A stretch of 63,187 bases of DNA. Origin: Chloroflexota bacterium (GTDB lineage Bacteria; Chloroflexota; Limnocylindria; Limnocylindrales; CSP1-4). The DNA is taken from the NCBI GenBank assembly GCA_021802585.1, contig JAJZRQ010000008.1, positions 1 to 63,187 of the forward strand, written 5' to 3'. The translations under genes were made by a program, and so were the position numbers. The notes below the pieces were generated by a model. It did no database searches and was not told the origin of the DNA. It saw nothing but the letters and a program-made list of their open reading frames with translations. Below are positions 25,743-33,718 of this stretch, piece by piece (the stretch's first letter is position 1; the number at the start of each line of letters is the position of its first letter).

Positions 25743-25805
25743 GCGGGCAGTGCCGAAGGATTGCGATTCGGTGTCGGAACGGCCCCTTGAGGCCCTCGCG
25801 GCGGG

Positions 25806-26303
25806 TCAGCGCGCGGTCGCGTTCGCCGGCAGCTGCCGCTCGGGGACGGTCCCGCTCAGCGTCCGCCAGCGGGCGCGGAGCTGGCGTTCCGTGAGCGGCG
25901 TGGCCGGCGCGTCCTCGACCGACCGACCGCGCCGGTGGTGCACGTCGGCGAGCCGCAGCTCGTGGGCGAGCCGCGCGTGGAGCGGACCGGGCCCGATGAC
26001 GACGACCCGGTCCTCGTCCGGGACGAGGGCCGCGACCCGGCGCAGGTAGAGCGCCACGAGGTGCTCGCGGCGGCGTTCGACGAGGTCGTCCGGGTCCGCC
26101 CCCCCGCCCGACCGTACCCGGGGGTCGTGGTGGACGTGGCCGGTGGCCCGCCGGTGCGGCGGGACCTGCGAGACGACCCGCTCCACGGCCGGCTCGTCCC
26201 TGCCGTCGCCGGCGGGCTCCTCCGCGCGGAGCAGGATCGCCTCGTCGGCGTCGAGCCAGACGAGCGTGACGGGCCGATGCTGGCGCTCGCGCTGGAGCCT
26301 CAT
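25806..26303 (-). CDS. Predicted eRF1-like (BaeRF/host-attachment-type) protein, function unknown
   Basis: A 165-residue soluble protein. The N-terminus PVTLVWLDADEAILLRAE, the His-rich middle (PPHRRATGHVHHDPR) and VPDEDRVVVIGPGPLHARLAHEL followed by a C-terminal TPLTERQLRA helix resemble small bacterial proteins related to a central domain of archaeal/eukaryotic release factor eRF1. The similarity is by pattern only. The start is supported by GGAGG at a proper distance. It sits between the kor operon (same strand) and hypF (opposite strand), so it may be co-regulated with either. A release-factor-like activity is not claimed. Confidence 0.5.
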   Translation of the reverse strand: MRLQRERQHRPVTLVWLDADEAILLRAEEPAGDGRDEPAVERVVSQVPPHRRATGHVHHDPRVRSGGGADPDDLVERRREHLVALYLRRVAALVPDEDRVVVIGPGPLHARLAHELRLADVHHRRGRSVEDAPATPLTERQLRARWRTLSGTVPERQLPANATAR

Positions 26304-26423
26304 CGGATCGCCTCCGGGCATGTCGCCGCGGGCCGGGGCGGCCCGCGCTCCATCGTCGAGGGTGCGCTCCGCCTCCCCGAGGCGCCAGTGTCGACCGTCA
26401 CGAACGGGCGTCCGGCGGGCAAC

Positions 26424-26443
26424 GATGGGCCGTTCGGCCCATC
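26424..26443. promoter_or_regulatory. DevR-like box upstream of hypFCDE
   Basis: GATGGGCCGTTCGGCCCATC is a perfect inverted repeat with 9-bp arms and a 2-nt centre. Its core GGGCCGTTCGGCCC (26427-26440) has the GGGNC-N4-GNCCC geometry of the DosR box. The centre is 37 to 43 nt before the possible starts of hypF (26471 or 26477), a class II activator position if the transcript is leaderless. Confidence 0.6.
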
Positions 26444-26470
26444 CGGCGGGCCTCCCGCGCACGGCAGCCT

Positions 26471-28933
26471 ATGCGCATGGCTCCATCCGTGGAGCCGGGC
26501 GCGCGCGTCCCCGCCGCCGCGACGGGGACGCCGGCCGCGGCTCGCATGATCGTCGTCGAGGGGGTGGTCCAGGGCGTCGGGTTCCGCCCCTTCGTCTGGC
26601 GCCTTGCGACCGAGCTGGGCCTCGCCGGGCGGGTCCGGAACGCGGCCGGGCGCGTGGAGATCGAGGCAGCGGGCGAGCCCGCCGCGCTCGACGCCTTCGC
26701 CCGCCGCCTCCGCGCCGACGCGCCCCCGCGCGCCCGCGTCGACCGCGTCGTGGCCACGCCCCTCGGACCCGACCGGGTCGCGCTCGGCGCCGAGGGCACG
26801 ACCGGCCTGCCGCGACCCTTCGTCATCGACGAGAGCGTCGCCGCCGTGTCGGCCGAGCGGCTCTTCCCGCCCGACATCGCGACCTGCGACGACTGCCTCC
26901 GCGAGGTCCGCGACCCCGGCGACCGGCGCCACCGGTACCCGTTCACGAACTGCACGAACTGCGGCCCCCGGGCGACGATCATCGACGAGCTCCCGTACGA
27001 CCGCGCCCGCACGACGATGCGGGCGTTCCCCCTCTGCCCGGCATGCGCCGCCGAGTACGCCGACCCGGCGAACCGGCGCTTCCATGCCGAGCCGGTGGCG
27101 TGCCCGGAGTGCGGACCGCGCCTCGCCTACCGCCCGACCGCTGCGACCGCGCCGGCGGCGCGCGACGAGGCCGCGCTCGCGGCGGCCGCGGCCGACCTCC
27201 GGGCGGGGCGGATCGTCGCCGTGAAGGGCCTCGGCGGGTATCACCTCGCCTGCGACGCGACCGACGAGGCGGCCGTCCAGCGGCTCCGCGACCGGAAGCG
27301 GCGCTGGGCGAAGCCGTTCGCGGTCATGGTCGCCGACGTGCCCGCCGCCGAGCGGCTCGCGCGGGTCGGGGCCGCGGAGCGCCGGCTCCTCGCCGGGCCG
27401 GAGCGGCCGATCGTCCTCCTCGAGGCGCGCCGTCGCGCCGAGCCGCCGCTCGCGCCGGGCGTCGCCGCTGGGAACCGGCGGCTGGGGATCTTCCTCCCGT
27501 ACACGCCCCTCCACCACCTCCTCCTCGCGGAGGTCGGACGGCCGATCGTCCTCACCTCGGGGAACCTCGCGGACGAGCCGCTCGCGACCGACGACGGCGA
27601 TGCCGCCGAGCGTCTCGCCGGGCTCGCCGACGCGTTCCTCGTCCACGACCGCGAGATCCGGGCGCGCTACGACGACTCGGTGAGCCGCGTCGTCGCGGGT
27701 CAGGTCTCGATCGTCCGGCGCGGCCGCGGGCATGCCCCGGAGGCGCTTCCGCTCGCGGTCCCGGCGGCGCACCCGCTCCTCGCGGTCGGGGCGGAGCTGA
27801 AGCACACGTTCACCCTCGCCCGCGGGTCCCGCGCCCACGTCGCCCCGCACAACGGTGACCTCGAGGACCTCCCGACGTACCGCGCCTTCACCGACGGCCT
27901 GGCCCACCTCGGGCGGCTCCTCGCCCTCGAGCCGGAGGTCGTCGCCCACGACCTCCACCCGGAGTACCTCTCGACGAAGTACGCCGTCGCCGGCTTCCCG
28001 CCGGAGCGCCGGGTCGCGGTCCAGCACCACCACGCCCACGTCGCCTCGTGCGCGGCGGAGCACGGGATCACCGACCCGTTCATCGGCGTCGCGTACGACG
28101 GGCTCGGGATGGGGGACGACGGCACGCTGTGGGGCGGCGAGGTGCTCGCCGCCGACCTCGTGGGGTACCGCCGGGTCGCCCGGTTCGGCCGCGCGCCGCT
28201 CCCCGGCGGGGCGCTCGCCGTCCGGCGTCCGTGGCGGATGGCTCTCGGCTACCTCCTCGGGGCCGAGCGGCTGCCGGGCTCGGACCGCCCCGCCACCGCC
28301 GCGGGAGCCGTCGCGGACCCCGACCTCGTCGCGGCGCTCGCCGCGCGCCTCGACCCGCGCGAGGTGGCAGTCGTACGGACCCAGGTCGCGCGGCGCCTCA
28401 ACGCTCCCCTCGCCTCGTCGGCGGGCCGCCTCTTCGACGCCGCTGCGGCGATCCTCGGCCTCCGCGACGTCGCCGAGTACGAGGCGCAGGCCGCGATCGA
28501 CCTCGAGATGGCGGCCGGCGAGCGGCGCGCCGACCCGCTGGCGGCTCGCCTCGAGCGGGTCGACGGGCTCATCGTCTACGACCCGCGCCCGACGCTGCGG
28601 GCGCTCCTCGAGGGCGTCGCCGCCGGGCGCCCGACCGGGATCCTCGCCGCGGCGTTCCACGAGACGATCGCCGAGGTCACCCGCGAGCTCGTTGCCGGCG
28701 CGGTGGCCGAGACCGGCTTCCGGACCGTCTGCCTCTCCGGCGGGGTCTTCCAGAACCGCCGCCTCGTCTCGACGCTCGTGCGGCGCCTCGCCCGCGACGG
28801 GCTCGAGGTCTTCGTCAACCGCCGCGTCCCGGTGAACGACGGCGGGATCAGCTATGGTCAGGCGGCCGTCGCCGCCGCGAGGATGGCGGCCGCCGAGGCC
28901 GGGGACGGCGACGCCCCCCGCCAGCGCGCCTGA
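26471..28933 (+). CDS. hypF: [NiFe]-hydrogenase carbamoyltransferase HypF
   Basis: An 820-residue maturation protein that turns carbamoyl phosphate into a carbamoyl-adenylate for transfer to HypE, on the way to the CN ligands of [NiFe] hydrogenase. Domains in order: acylphosphatase (VVQGVGFRPFVWRLA, about 31-45), zinc-finger-like repeats (CDDC, CTNCG, CPAC, CPECG, about 138-218), YrdC-like domain (GRIVAVKGLGGYHLACDA, about 250-270), and Kae1/carbamoyltransferase domain with HHHAHVASC and the C-terminal CLSGGVFQNRRL. It is slightly longer than usual because about 25 residues precede the acylphosphatase domain. ATG 26477 is an alternative. ATGCGCATG covers the start. Confidence 0.94.
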   Translation: MRMAPSVEPGARVPAAATGTPAAARMIVVEGVVQGVGFRPFVWRLATELGLAGRVRNAAGRVEIEAAGEPAALDAFARRLRADAPPRARVDRVVATPLGPDRVALGAEGTTGLPRPFVIDESVAAVSAERLFPPDIATCDDCLREVRDPGDRRHRYPFTNCTNCGPRATIIDELPYDRARTTMRAFPLCPACAAEYADPANRRFHAEPVACPECGPRLAYRPTAATAPAARDEAALAAAAADLRAGRIVAVKGLGGYHLACDATDEAAVQRLRDRKRRWAKPFAVMVADVPAAERLARVGAAERRLLAGPERPIVLLEARRRAEPPLAPGVAAGNRRLGIFLPYTPLHHLLLAEVGRPIVLTSGNLADEPLATDDGDAAERLAGLADAFLVHDREIRARYDDSVSRVVAGQVSIVRRGRGHAPEALPLAVPAAHPLLAVGAELKHTFTLARGSRAHVAPHNGDLEDLPTYRAFTDGLAHLGRLLALEPEVVAHDLHPEYLSTKYAVAGFPPERRVAVQHHHAHVASCAAEHGITDPFIGVAYDGLGMGDDGTLWGGEVLAADLVGYRRVARFGRAPLPGGALAVRRPWRMALGYLLGAERLPGSDRPATAAGAVADPDLVAALAARLDPREVAVVRTQVARRLNAPLASSAGRLFDAAAAILGLRDVAEYEAQAAIDLEMAAGERRADPLAARLERVDGLIVYDPRPTLRALLEGVAAGRPTGILAAAFHETIAEVTRELVAGAVAETGFRTVCLSGGVFQNRRLVSTLVRRLARDGLEVFVNRRVPVNDGGISYGQAAVAAARMAAAEAGDGDAPRQRA

Positions 28934-28946
28934 GGAGGAACGCCCG

Positions 28947-29318
28947 ATGTGCCTTGGGATCCCCGGCCGCGTGATCGAGATCCGCGACGACGCCGGCCTG
29001 CCGATGGGGAAGGTCGACTTCGGCGGCGTCCGCAAGGAGGCCTGCCTCGCCTACATCCCGGAGGTCCGGCTCGGGGACTACGTCATCGTCCACGTCGGGT
29101 TCGCGATCAGCCGGGTCGACGAGGAGGAGGCGCTGAAGACGCTCGAGATCCTCGCCACGATGGGCGACATGGTCCGCCAGGAGCTCGCGACGATGGGCCC
29201 CGGGATGGACGAGCCGGCGGTCGTCTCCGACGACGGGACCCCGGCCGAGGGCGCGTTCGCGGGGACCGCGGCCACGCCGCCCGCGGAGCCCGGCGCCGCG
29301 TCGAGGGGCGCGTCGTGA
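28947..29318 (+). CDS. hypC: HypC/HupF-family hydrogenase maturation chaperone with a long C-terminal tail
   Basis: A 123-residue protein starting [12 protein letters not shown]. The Cys at position 2 is the residue that, after Met removal, binds the iron ligand precursor in HypC. The core ends near residue 80, which is the usual family length. The last 40 residues (from about [10 protein letters not shown]) are Ala/Pro/Gly/Glu-rich and look disordered. A GAGGAGGAA site overlaps the hypF stop. Its own stop overlaps the hypD start (GTGA). Confidence 0.92.
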   Translation: MCLGIPGRVIEIRDDAGLPMGKVDFGGVRKEACLAYIPEVRLGDYVIVHVGFAISRVDEEEALKTLEILATMGDMVRQELATMGPGMDEPAVVSDDGTPAEGAFAGTAATPPAEPGAASRGAS

Positions 29319-30484
29319 AGTACCTCGACGAGTACCGCGACCCTGTTCTCGCGAGGAAGCTCGTCGCGGAGATCCACCGCGTCGTGACGCGCCCGTGGAC
29401 GCTCATGGAGGTCTGCGGCGGGCAGACGCACACGATCGTGAAGCAGGGGATCGACGAGGCGCTCCCGGCGGGCGTGCGGATGATCCACGGGCCGGGCTGC
29501 CCGGTCTGCGTCACGCCGCTCGAGCAGGTGGACAAGGCGCTCGCGATCGCGGTCCGCCCGGACGTCGTCTTCACGAGCTACGGCGACATGCTCCGGGTGC
29601 CGGGCTCGACGACCGACCTCCTCGCCCTCAAGGCGCGCGGCGCCGACGTGCGGATCGTCTACTCGCCCCTCGACGCGCTCCGGATCGCGGTCGCGAACCC
29701 CGACCGGCAGGTCGTCTTCTTCGCGGTCGGCTTCGAGACGACGGCGCCGGCGAACGCGATGGCCGTCGCGGAGGCGGCCCGCCGCGGCGTCGACAACTTC
29801 AGCGTCCTCGTCAGCCACGTCCTCGTGCCGCCGGCGATGACCGCGCTCCTCGAGTCGCCGAACAACCAGGTCCAGGCGTTCCTCGCCGCCGGGCACGTCT
29901 GCGCGGTCATGGGCTGGACGGAGTACGAGCCGATCGCCGCGAGGTACCACGTCCCGATCATCGTCACCGGCTTCGAGCCGCTGGACCTCCTCGAGGGGAT
30001 CCTCATGGCCGTCCGGCAGCTCGAGGAGGGGCGCGCGGAGGTCGAGAACCAGTACGCGCGGGCCGTCCGGCGCGAGGGCGTGCCCCTCGCCCAGCGCCAG
30101 ATCTTCGAGGTCTTCGAGGTCGGCGAGCGGAAGTGGCGCGGGGTGGGGGAGATCCCGCGGTCGGGGTACCGGCTCCGCGACCCGTATGCCCGCTTCGACG
30201 CGGAGCGGCGGTTCGACGTCGGCGAGATCCGAACGAACGAGCACCCGGCCTGCGTCGCCGGGGCGATCCTCACCGGCGAGAAGGTCCCCCTCGACTGCAC
30301 GGCCTACGGGACCCTCTGCTCGCCGCAGCGCCCGCTCGGCGCCCCGATGGTGAGCTCGGAGGGCACCTGCGCGGCGTTCTACGCCGCCGGCCGCGGGCTC
30401 GGAGTGACCCGGACGCCCCTGCCGGTGACGCCCCTCGTGCAGGTGGCATCCCTCCCGGCCCGCGGGGCGGAGGGCACCCCATGA
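29315..30484 (+). CDS. hypD: Hydrogenase maturation Fe-S scaffold protein HypD
   Basis: A 389-residue protein of the expected length. [16 protein letters not shown] near residue 30 carries the essential first cysteine. [10 protein letters not shown] is the redox cysteine pair next to it, followed by [18 protein letters not shown] and GHVCAVMG. The C-terminal cluster-binding cysteines appear in [20 protein letters not shown] and [13 protein letters not shown]. HypD with HypC assembles Fe(CN)2CO before insertion. The GTG start overlaps the hypC stop. Confidence 0.95.
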   Translation: MKYLDEYRDPVLARKLVAEIHRVVTRPWTLMEVCGGQTHTIVKQGIDEALPAGVRMIHGPGCPVCVTPLEQVDKALAIAVRPDVVFTSYGDMLRVPGSTTDLLALKARGADVRIVYSPLDALRIAVANPDRQVVFFAVGFETTAPANAMAVAEAARRGVDNFSVLVSHVLVPPAMTALLESPNNQVQAFLAAGHVCAVMGWTEYEPIAARYHVPIIVTGFEPLDLLEGILMAVRQLEEGRAEVENQYARAVRREGVPLAQRQIFEVFEVGERKWRGVGEIPRSGYRLRDPYARFDAERRFDVGEIRTNEHPACVAGAILTGEKVPLDCTAYGTLCSPQRPLGAPMVSSEGTCAAFYAAGRGLGVTRTPLPVTPLVQVASLPARGAEGTP

Positions 30485-31584
30485 TCGGCGACGGCGAACC
30501 GTTCGTCGCGACGGACGGTTCGTCCGCGCCGACGATCGATCCGGCGGGCACGGCCTGCCCGGTCCCGATCGCCGAGGGCGAGCGGGTGATCCTCGGCCAC
30601 GGCTCCGGCGGCCAGCTCTCCGCCGCCCTCCTCCGCGACGTCATCGCGCCGGCCCTCGTGCCGGCCGCGCCCGGCGGGCCGCTGAACGACGCGGCCGTCG
30701 TCGCGGTCGGCGGGACGCGCCTCGCCTTCACGACGGACTCGTTCGTCGTCAGCCCGATCCGGTTCCCCGGCGGCGACATCGGGGAGCTCGCCGTGAACGG
30801 GACGGTCAACGACCTCGCGATGATGGGCGCGCAGCCGCTCGCGATCTCCCTGGCGTACGTCATCGAGGAGGGGCTGCCGCTCGAGGAGCTCGCCGCGGTC
30901 ACCGCCTCGGCGGCGCGCGCGGCGGCGGCGGCAGGAGCCAGGATCGTGACCGGCGACACGAAGGTCGTCGGGCGCGGGGCGGCGGACCGGCTGTTCGTCA
31001 ACACCGCCGGGATCGGCGTCGTGCCGGACGGCGTCGCGCCGTCGGCCGAGCGGGCCCGGGCTGGTGACGTGGTCCTCCTCTCGGGGCCGATCGGCCTCCA
31101 CGGCGTGGCGATCATGTCCGTCCGCGAGGGCCTCGAGTTCGAGGTGGAGATTGCCTCCGACACGCAGGCCCTGAACAATCTCGTGGCGGCCATCCTCGCC
31201 GTCGAGCCCGGTGTCCGGGTCCTCCGCGACCCGACCCGGGGCGGCCTCTCCTCCGCCCTCAACGAGATCGCCGCGACGTCGGGCGTGGGAATCGTCCTCG
31301 ACGAGGGCGCGATCCCGGTCCCGGGGCCCGTCCGTGCCGCCTGCGAGATGCTCGGGCTCGACCCGTTCCACGTGGCGAACGAGGGGAAGCTCGTGGCGAT
31401 CGTGCCGGCCGGCTCGGCCGCCGCTGTCGTCGATGCGATGCAGGCACTGCCGGAGGGGGCCGACGCGGCCCTCATCGGCGTCGTCGTGGCCGACCACCCC
31501 GGGATGGTCACGATCCGGACACTCGTCGGGAGCGAGCGGATCGTCGACATGCTCGTGGGGGAGCAGCTGCCCCGGATCTGCTGA
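30481..31584 (+). CDS. hypE: Hydrogenase maturation dehydratase HypE
   Basis: A 367-residue PurM-like ATPase that dehydrates the HypF-derived thiocarbamate to a thiocyanate. It has [12 protein letters not shown] near residue 39, [38 protein letters not shown] and [16 protein letters not shown], and ends in PRIC, so the C-terminal modified cysteine is present. It is coupled to hypD (ATGA). No hypA, hypB or hydrogenase structural genes are in the window, so the hydrogenase served must lie elsewhere. Confidence 0.96.
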   Translation: MIGDGEPFVATDGSSAPTIDPAGTACPVPIAEGERVILGHGSGGQLSAALLRDVIAPALVPAAPGGPLNDAAVVAVGGTRLAFTTDSFVVSPIRFPGGDIGELAVNGTVNDLAMMGAQPLAISLAYVIEEGLPLEELAAVTASAARAAAAAGARIVTGDTKVVGRGAADRLFVNTAGIGVVPDGVAPSAERARAGDVVLLSGPIGLHGVAIMSVREGLEFEVEIASDTQALNNLVAAILAVEPGVRVLRDPTRGGLSSALNEIAATSGVGIVLDEGAIPVPGPVRAACEMLGLDPFHVANEGKLVAIVPAGSAAAVVDAMQALPEGADAALIGVVVADHPGMVTIRTLVGSERIVDMLVGEQLPRIC

Positions 31585-31615
31585 GGCCGGGCGAGGCGCG
31601 GCCCCGGCCCGGACC

Positions 31616-31629
31616 CTGCCATTCGGCCC
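31616..31629. promoter_or_regulatory. Degenerate DevR-like box between hypE and the arsR-dsrE operon
   Basis: CTGCCATTCGGCCC shares CATTCGGCCC with the nifJ-operon and copper-oxidase sites but has only two of the four fixed bases in its left half. It lies about 85 nt before the arsR start. A weak GGCCGGG/CCCGGCC stem (31585-31609) after hypE precedes it. Confidence 0.35.
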
Positions 31630-31684
31630 TCCGCGCCCCCTGCCGGCTGGGGCCGCCAATGGTCCATCCGGCAATGATGCGCAG

Positions 31685-31712
31685 ATGCGCATGTGTCCAC
31701 AATACGCACATG
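31685..31712. promoter_or_regulatory. Candidate ArsR operator overlapping the arsR start
   Basis: ATGCGCATGTGTC (31685-31697) is identical to 9333-9345. It is followed by ATACGCACATG, giving an inverted pair CATGTG...CACATG (11-nt spacer) that runs into the ATG of arsR. An autoregulatory operator in this position would block both transcription and a leaderless start. Confidence 0.55.
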
Positions 31713-32075
31713 GACCCGATCTGGGGCCTCCAGTCGGAGGTCATGAAGATCCTCGCGAGCCCCCGCCGGCTGCAGATCCTCCACCTCCTCGCCGGAGAGC
31801 CGAAGGAAGTCGGCCGTCTCGCCGAGGAGATGGGGATCACCCAGCCGAACGTCTCCCAGCATCTCGCCGTCATGCGGGCCGCCGGGATCGTCGAGGCCGA
31901 GCGCGACGGACGGGAGGTCAGGTACCACCTGACAGACCCCGAGGTCATCGACGCGTGCAACCTCATGCGCGGGGTCCTCATGCGCCGCCTCGCCCGGCTT
32001 GGCGAGCTGACAGAACGCCCGAACCCGTCCGACGAGCGGCCGATGCCTGCCGCCTCGCCCGCCGGCGCCGGCTAA
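31710..32075 (+). CDS. ArsR/SmtB-family transcriptional regulator
   Basis: A 121-residue winged-helix regulator. The helix-turn-helix spans about residues 35-60 (VGRLAEEMGITQPNVSQHLAVMRAAGI), followed by the wing VEAERDGREVRYHL. It has a single cysteine (C83 in DACNLMR), so it cannot use the dithiol sensing known from SqrR/BigR and shows no arsenic-type CxCxxC. It is first in an operon of sulfur-carrier proteins and probably controls it. The start at 31710 is preferred because an upstream in-frame ATG at 31659 would include the operator-like sequence. Confidence 0.82.
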   Translation: MDPIWGLQSEVMKILASPRRLQILHLLAGEPKEVGRLAEEMGITQPNVSQHLAVMRAAGIVEAERDGREVRYHLTDPEVIDACNLMRGVLMRRLARLGELTERPNPSDERPMPAASPAGAG

Positions 32076-32084
32076 GGAGAACGC

Positions 32085-32501
32085 GTGGACGACGAGCCCC
32101 TCAACATCGTGCTCTTCTCGGGGACCGAGGACCGCCTGCAGGCGGCGGCCGTCATGGCCAGCGGCGCGGCGGCGCTCGGCCGCAAGGTGAACATCTTCCT
32201 GCAGTACTGGGCCCTCGACGCCTTCCGCAAAGACCGGATCTCCGCCAGCCTCGGCCTCGCGCCGGAGGCCGGCGAGCGCGGCGCGACCCTCGTCCGGGAG
32301 GCGGCGGCCGCCGGCCAGCAGCCGTGGCACGCCACCCTCCGCGTCGCGAAGGAGCTCGGTGAGATCGACATCCAGGCCTGCTCGCTCTCGATGGACGTCC
32401 TCAAGATCGAGGAGCAGGACCTCGACGCGCTCGTCGACGGCGTAGAGGGCGTGACCGCCTTCTATCTCAACGCCGGCGACGGCCACATCCTCTTCATCTG
32501 A
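32085..32501 (+). CDS. DsrE-family sulfur carrier protein
   Basis: A 138-residue DsrE-like protein with a GTG start after AAGGAGA, 9 nt downstream of arsR. The alternating pattern NIVLFSGTEDRLQAAAVMASGAAALGRKVNIFLQYWAL is the DsrE/F fold. C99 in IDIQACSLSMDVL is at the position that carries persulfide in DsrE-type proteins. It probably accepts or donates sulfane sulfur in the cytoplasm together with the TusA protein encoded next. The C-terminus GDGHILFI matches the ending of the second DsrE protein (DAPLFI). Confidence 0.82.
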   Translation: MDDEPLNIVLFSGTEDRLQAAAVMASGAAALGRKVNIFLQYWALDAFRKDRISASLGLAPEAGERGATLVREAAAAGQQPWHATLRVAKELGEIDIQACSLSMDVLKIEEQDLDALVDGVEGVTAFYLNAGDGHILFI

Positions 32502-32548
32502 CCGATGCTCCGCGGCCGCCGAGGGCGGCCGACCGAAAGGAAGAGATC

Positions 32549-32785
32549 ATGTCCCCCGAGCAGATCGCGCAGGTCGTGGACGCCAAGGGGCTGTCCTGCC
32601 CGATGCCGATCGTGAAGACGGCCCAGGCCATCAAGGGCCTCGCCTCCGGCCAGCTCCTCGAGGTCCTCGCGACCGATCCGGGCTCCGTGAAGGACTTCAC
32701 GGCCTGGGCGAAGACGACCGGGAACCCCATCGTCGAGCAGTCCGTCGAGGGAAGCGTCTACCGCTTCGTCCTCCGGAAGAAGTGA
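32549..32785 (+). CDS. TusA-family sulfurtransferase (first copy)
   Basis: A 78-residue TusA/SirA-like protein with the CPxP signature: GLSCPMPIVKTAQAIKG, active C17. The fold is beta-alpha-beta-alpha-beta-beta and the length is typical. It should carry persulfide between donors and acceptors. It is flanked by the two DsrE-type genes, and GAAAGGAAGAG precedes the ATG. Confidence 0.92.
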   Translation: MSPEQIAQVVDAKGLSCPMPIVKTAQAIKGLASGQLLEVLATDPGSVKDFTAWAKTTGNPIVEQSVEGSVYRFVLRKK

Positions 32786-32796
32786 GGAGCGTCCCG

Positions 32797-33354
32797 ATGA
32801 CCGTCGTCGCCGAGCCCGACATTCCCGCCGTCCCCGCCACGGAGCCCGCCGCCGCGGCGGCGCCCGAGGCCGAGGCCAAGCCCCGCGACATCCTCATCAT
32901 CTGCTACAGCGGCGAACTCGAGAAGACCTGGGCCACGATGATCCTCGCGACCACCGGGGCCGCGATGGGCGCCAAGGTCCGGATCTTCCTGACGTTCTGG
33001 GGCCTCCAGACGTTCGTGAAGGACCAGAAGCGCATCACCGGCGACAACGTGATGCAGAAGATGATGTCCTTCATGCAGCGCCCGGGTATCTCCCAACGCA
33101 AGCTCAGCAAGATGAACTTCCTGGGCATGGGCCCCTGGATGATGCGCAAGCTCGCGAAGCAGTACAACGTCGCCAGCCCGAAGGAGCTCCTCGAGATCGC
33201 CCAGGCGATGGGCGTGGAGTTCATGCCCTGCCAGATGACGATGGACATGTTCGGCCTCAAGAGGGAGGACATGATCGACGGGCTCGGCGAGCCGGTCGGC
33301 GCCGCCACCGTCATCTCCCTCCTCCAGGAAGGCGACGCGCCGCTCTTCATCTGA
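32797..33354 (+). CDS. DsrE2-type sulfur carrier protein
   Basis: A 185-residue DsrE/DsrF/PRX-like protein. An acidic and Ala-rich N-terminal tail (about 30 residues) precedes ILIICYSGELEKTWATMILATTGAAMGAKVRIFLTFWGL. The long amphipathic insertion VMQKMMSFMQRPGISQRKLSKMNFLGMGPWMMRKL is the mark of the DsrE2 subgroup, and C145 (EFMPCQMTMDMFG) is the expected active cysteine; C36 is a second one. The start is chosen at 32797 because GAGGAG overlaps the tusA stop at the right distance. Confidence 0.85.
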   Translation: MTVVAEPDIPAVPATEPAAAAAPEAEAKPRDILIICYSGELEKTWATMILATTGAAMGAKVRIFLTFWGLQTFVKDQKRITGDNVMQKMMSFMQRPGISQRKLSKMNFLGMGPWMMRKLAKQYNVASPKELLEIAQAMGVEFMPCQMTMDMFGLKREDMIDGLGEPVGAATVISLLQEGDAPLFI

Positions 33355-33370
33355 TCCTCCCCCGGGGCAC

Positions 33371-33398
33371 GGCGGGCCGCTTTCCCCGGCGGCCCGCC
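33371..33398 (+). terminator. Hairpin inside the sulfur-carrier operon
   Basis: GGCGGGCCGC (33371-33380) and GCGGCCCGCC (33389-33398) form a perfect 10-bp stem in the 118-nt gap after dsrE2. It may partly stop transcription so that the last two genes are expressed at another level. Confidence 0.5.
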
Positions 33399-33421
33399 GG
33401 ACGCCCTCCCTCCCCCGACGA

Positions 33422-33454
33422 GACGCGTCCCGACGCCGGTCCGACGCGTCCCGA
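33422..33454. repeat. Direct repeat GACGCGTCCCGA, two copies 21 bp apart
   Basis: Identical 12-mers at 33422-33433 and 33443-33454 are spaced by two helical turns, just before the second tusA gene. This spacing is typical of regulator sites on one DNA face. Each copy contains the palindrome ACGCGT. Confidence 0.4.
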
Positions 33455-33472
33455 GCCGAAAGGAACACTCGC

Positions 33473-33709
33473 ATGGCACCCCCGATCTCCCGCACGATCG
33501 ATGCCCGCGGCAGCTTCTGCCCGGGCCCCCTCATGGAGCTCATCCGCGCGATCAAGGAGTCCGAGGTCGGCGACACGATCGCCGTCTGGTCGGCCGACAA
33601 GGGCAGCAAGATCGACATCCCGAAGTGGGTCGACAAGGCCGGCCACACGCTCGTCGGGATCGAGACGAAGGACGGGTACGACGAGATCGTCGTCACGAAG
33701 GCCCGGTAG
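33473..33709 (+). CDS. TusA-family sulfurtransferase (second copy)
   Basis: Another 78-residue TusA protein, with ARGSFCPGPLMELIRAIKE and active C16 (CPGP rather than CPMP). It differs widely from the first copy, so the two are not a recent duplication and may serve different partners. It lies 9 nt before the SQR-like gene and probably receives sulfur produced by that flavoprotein, or supplies it. Confidence 0.92.
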   Translation: MAPPISRTIDARGSFCPGPLMELIRAIKESEVGDTIAVWSADKGSKIDIPKWVDKAGHTLVGIETKDGYDEIVVTKAR

Positions 33710-33718
33710 GAGCGATTG

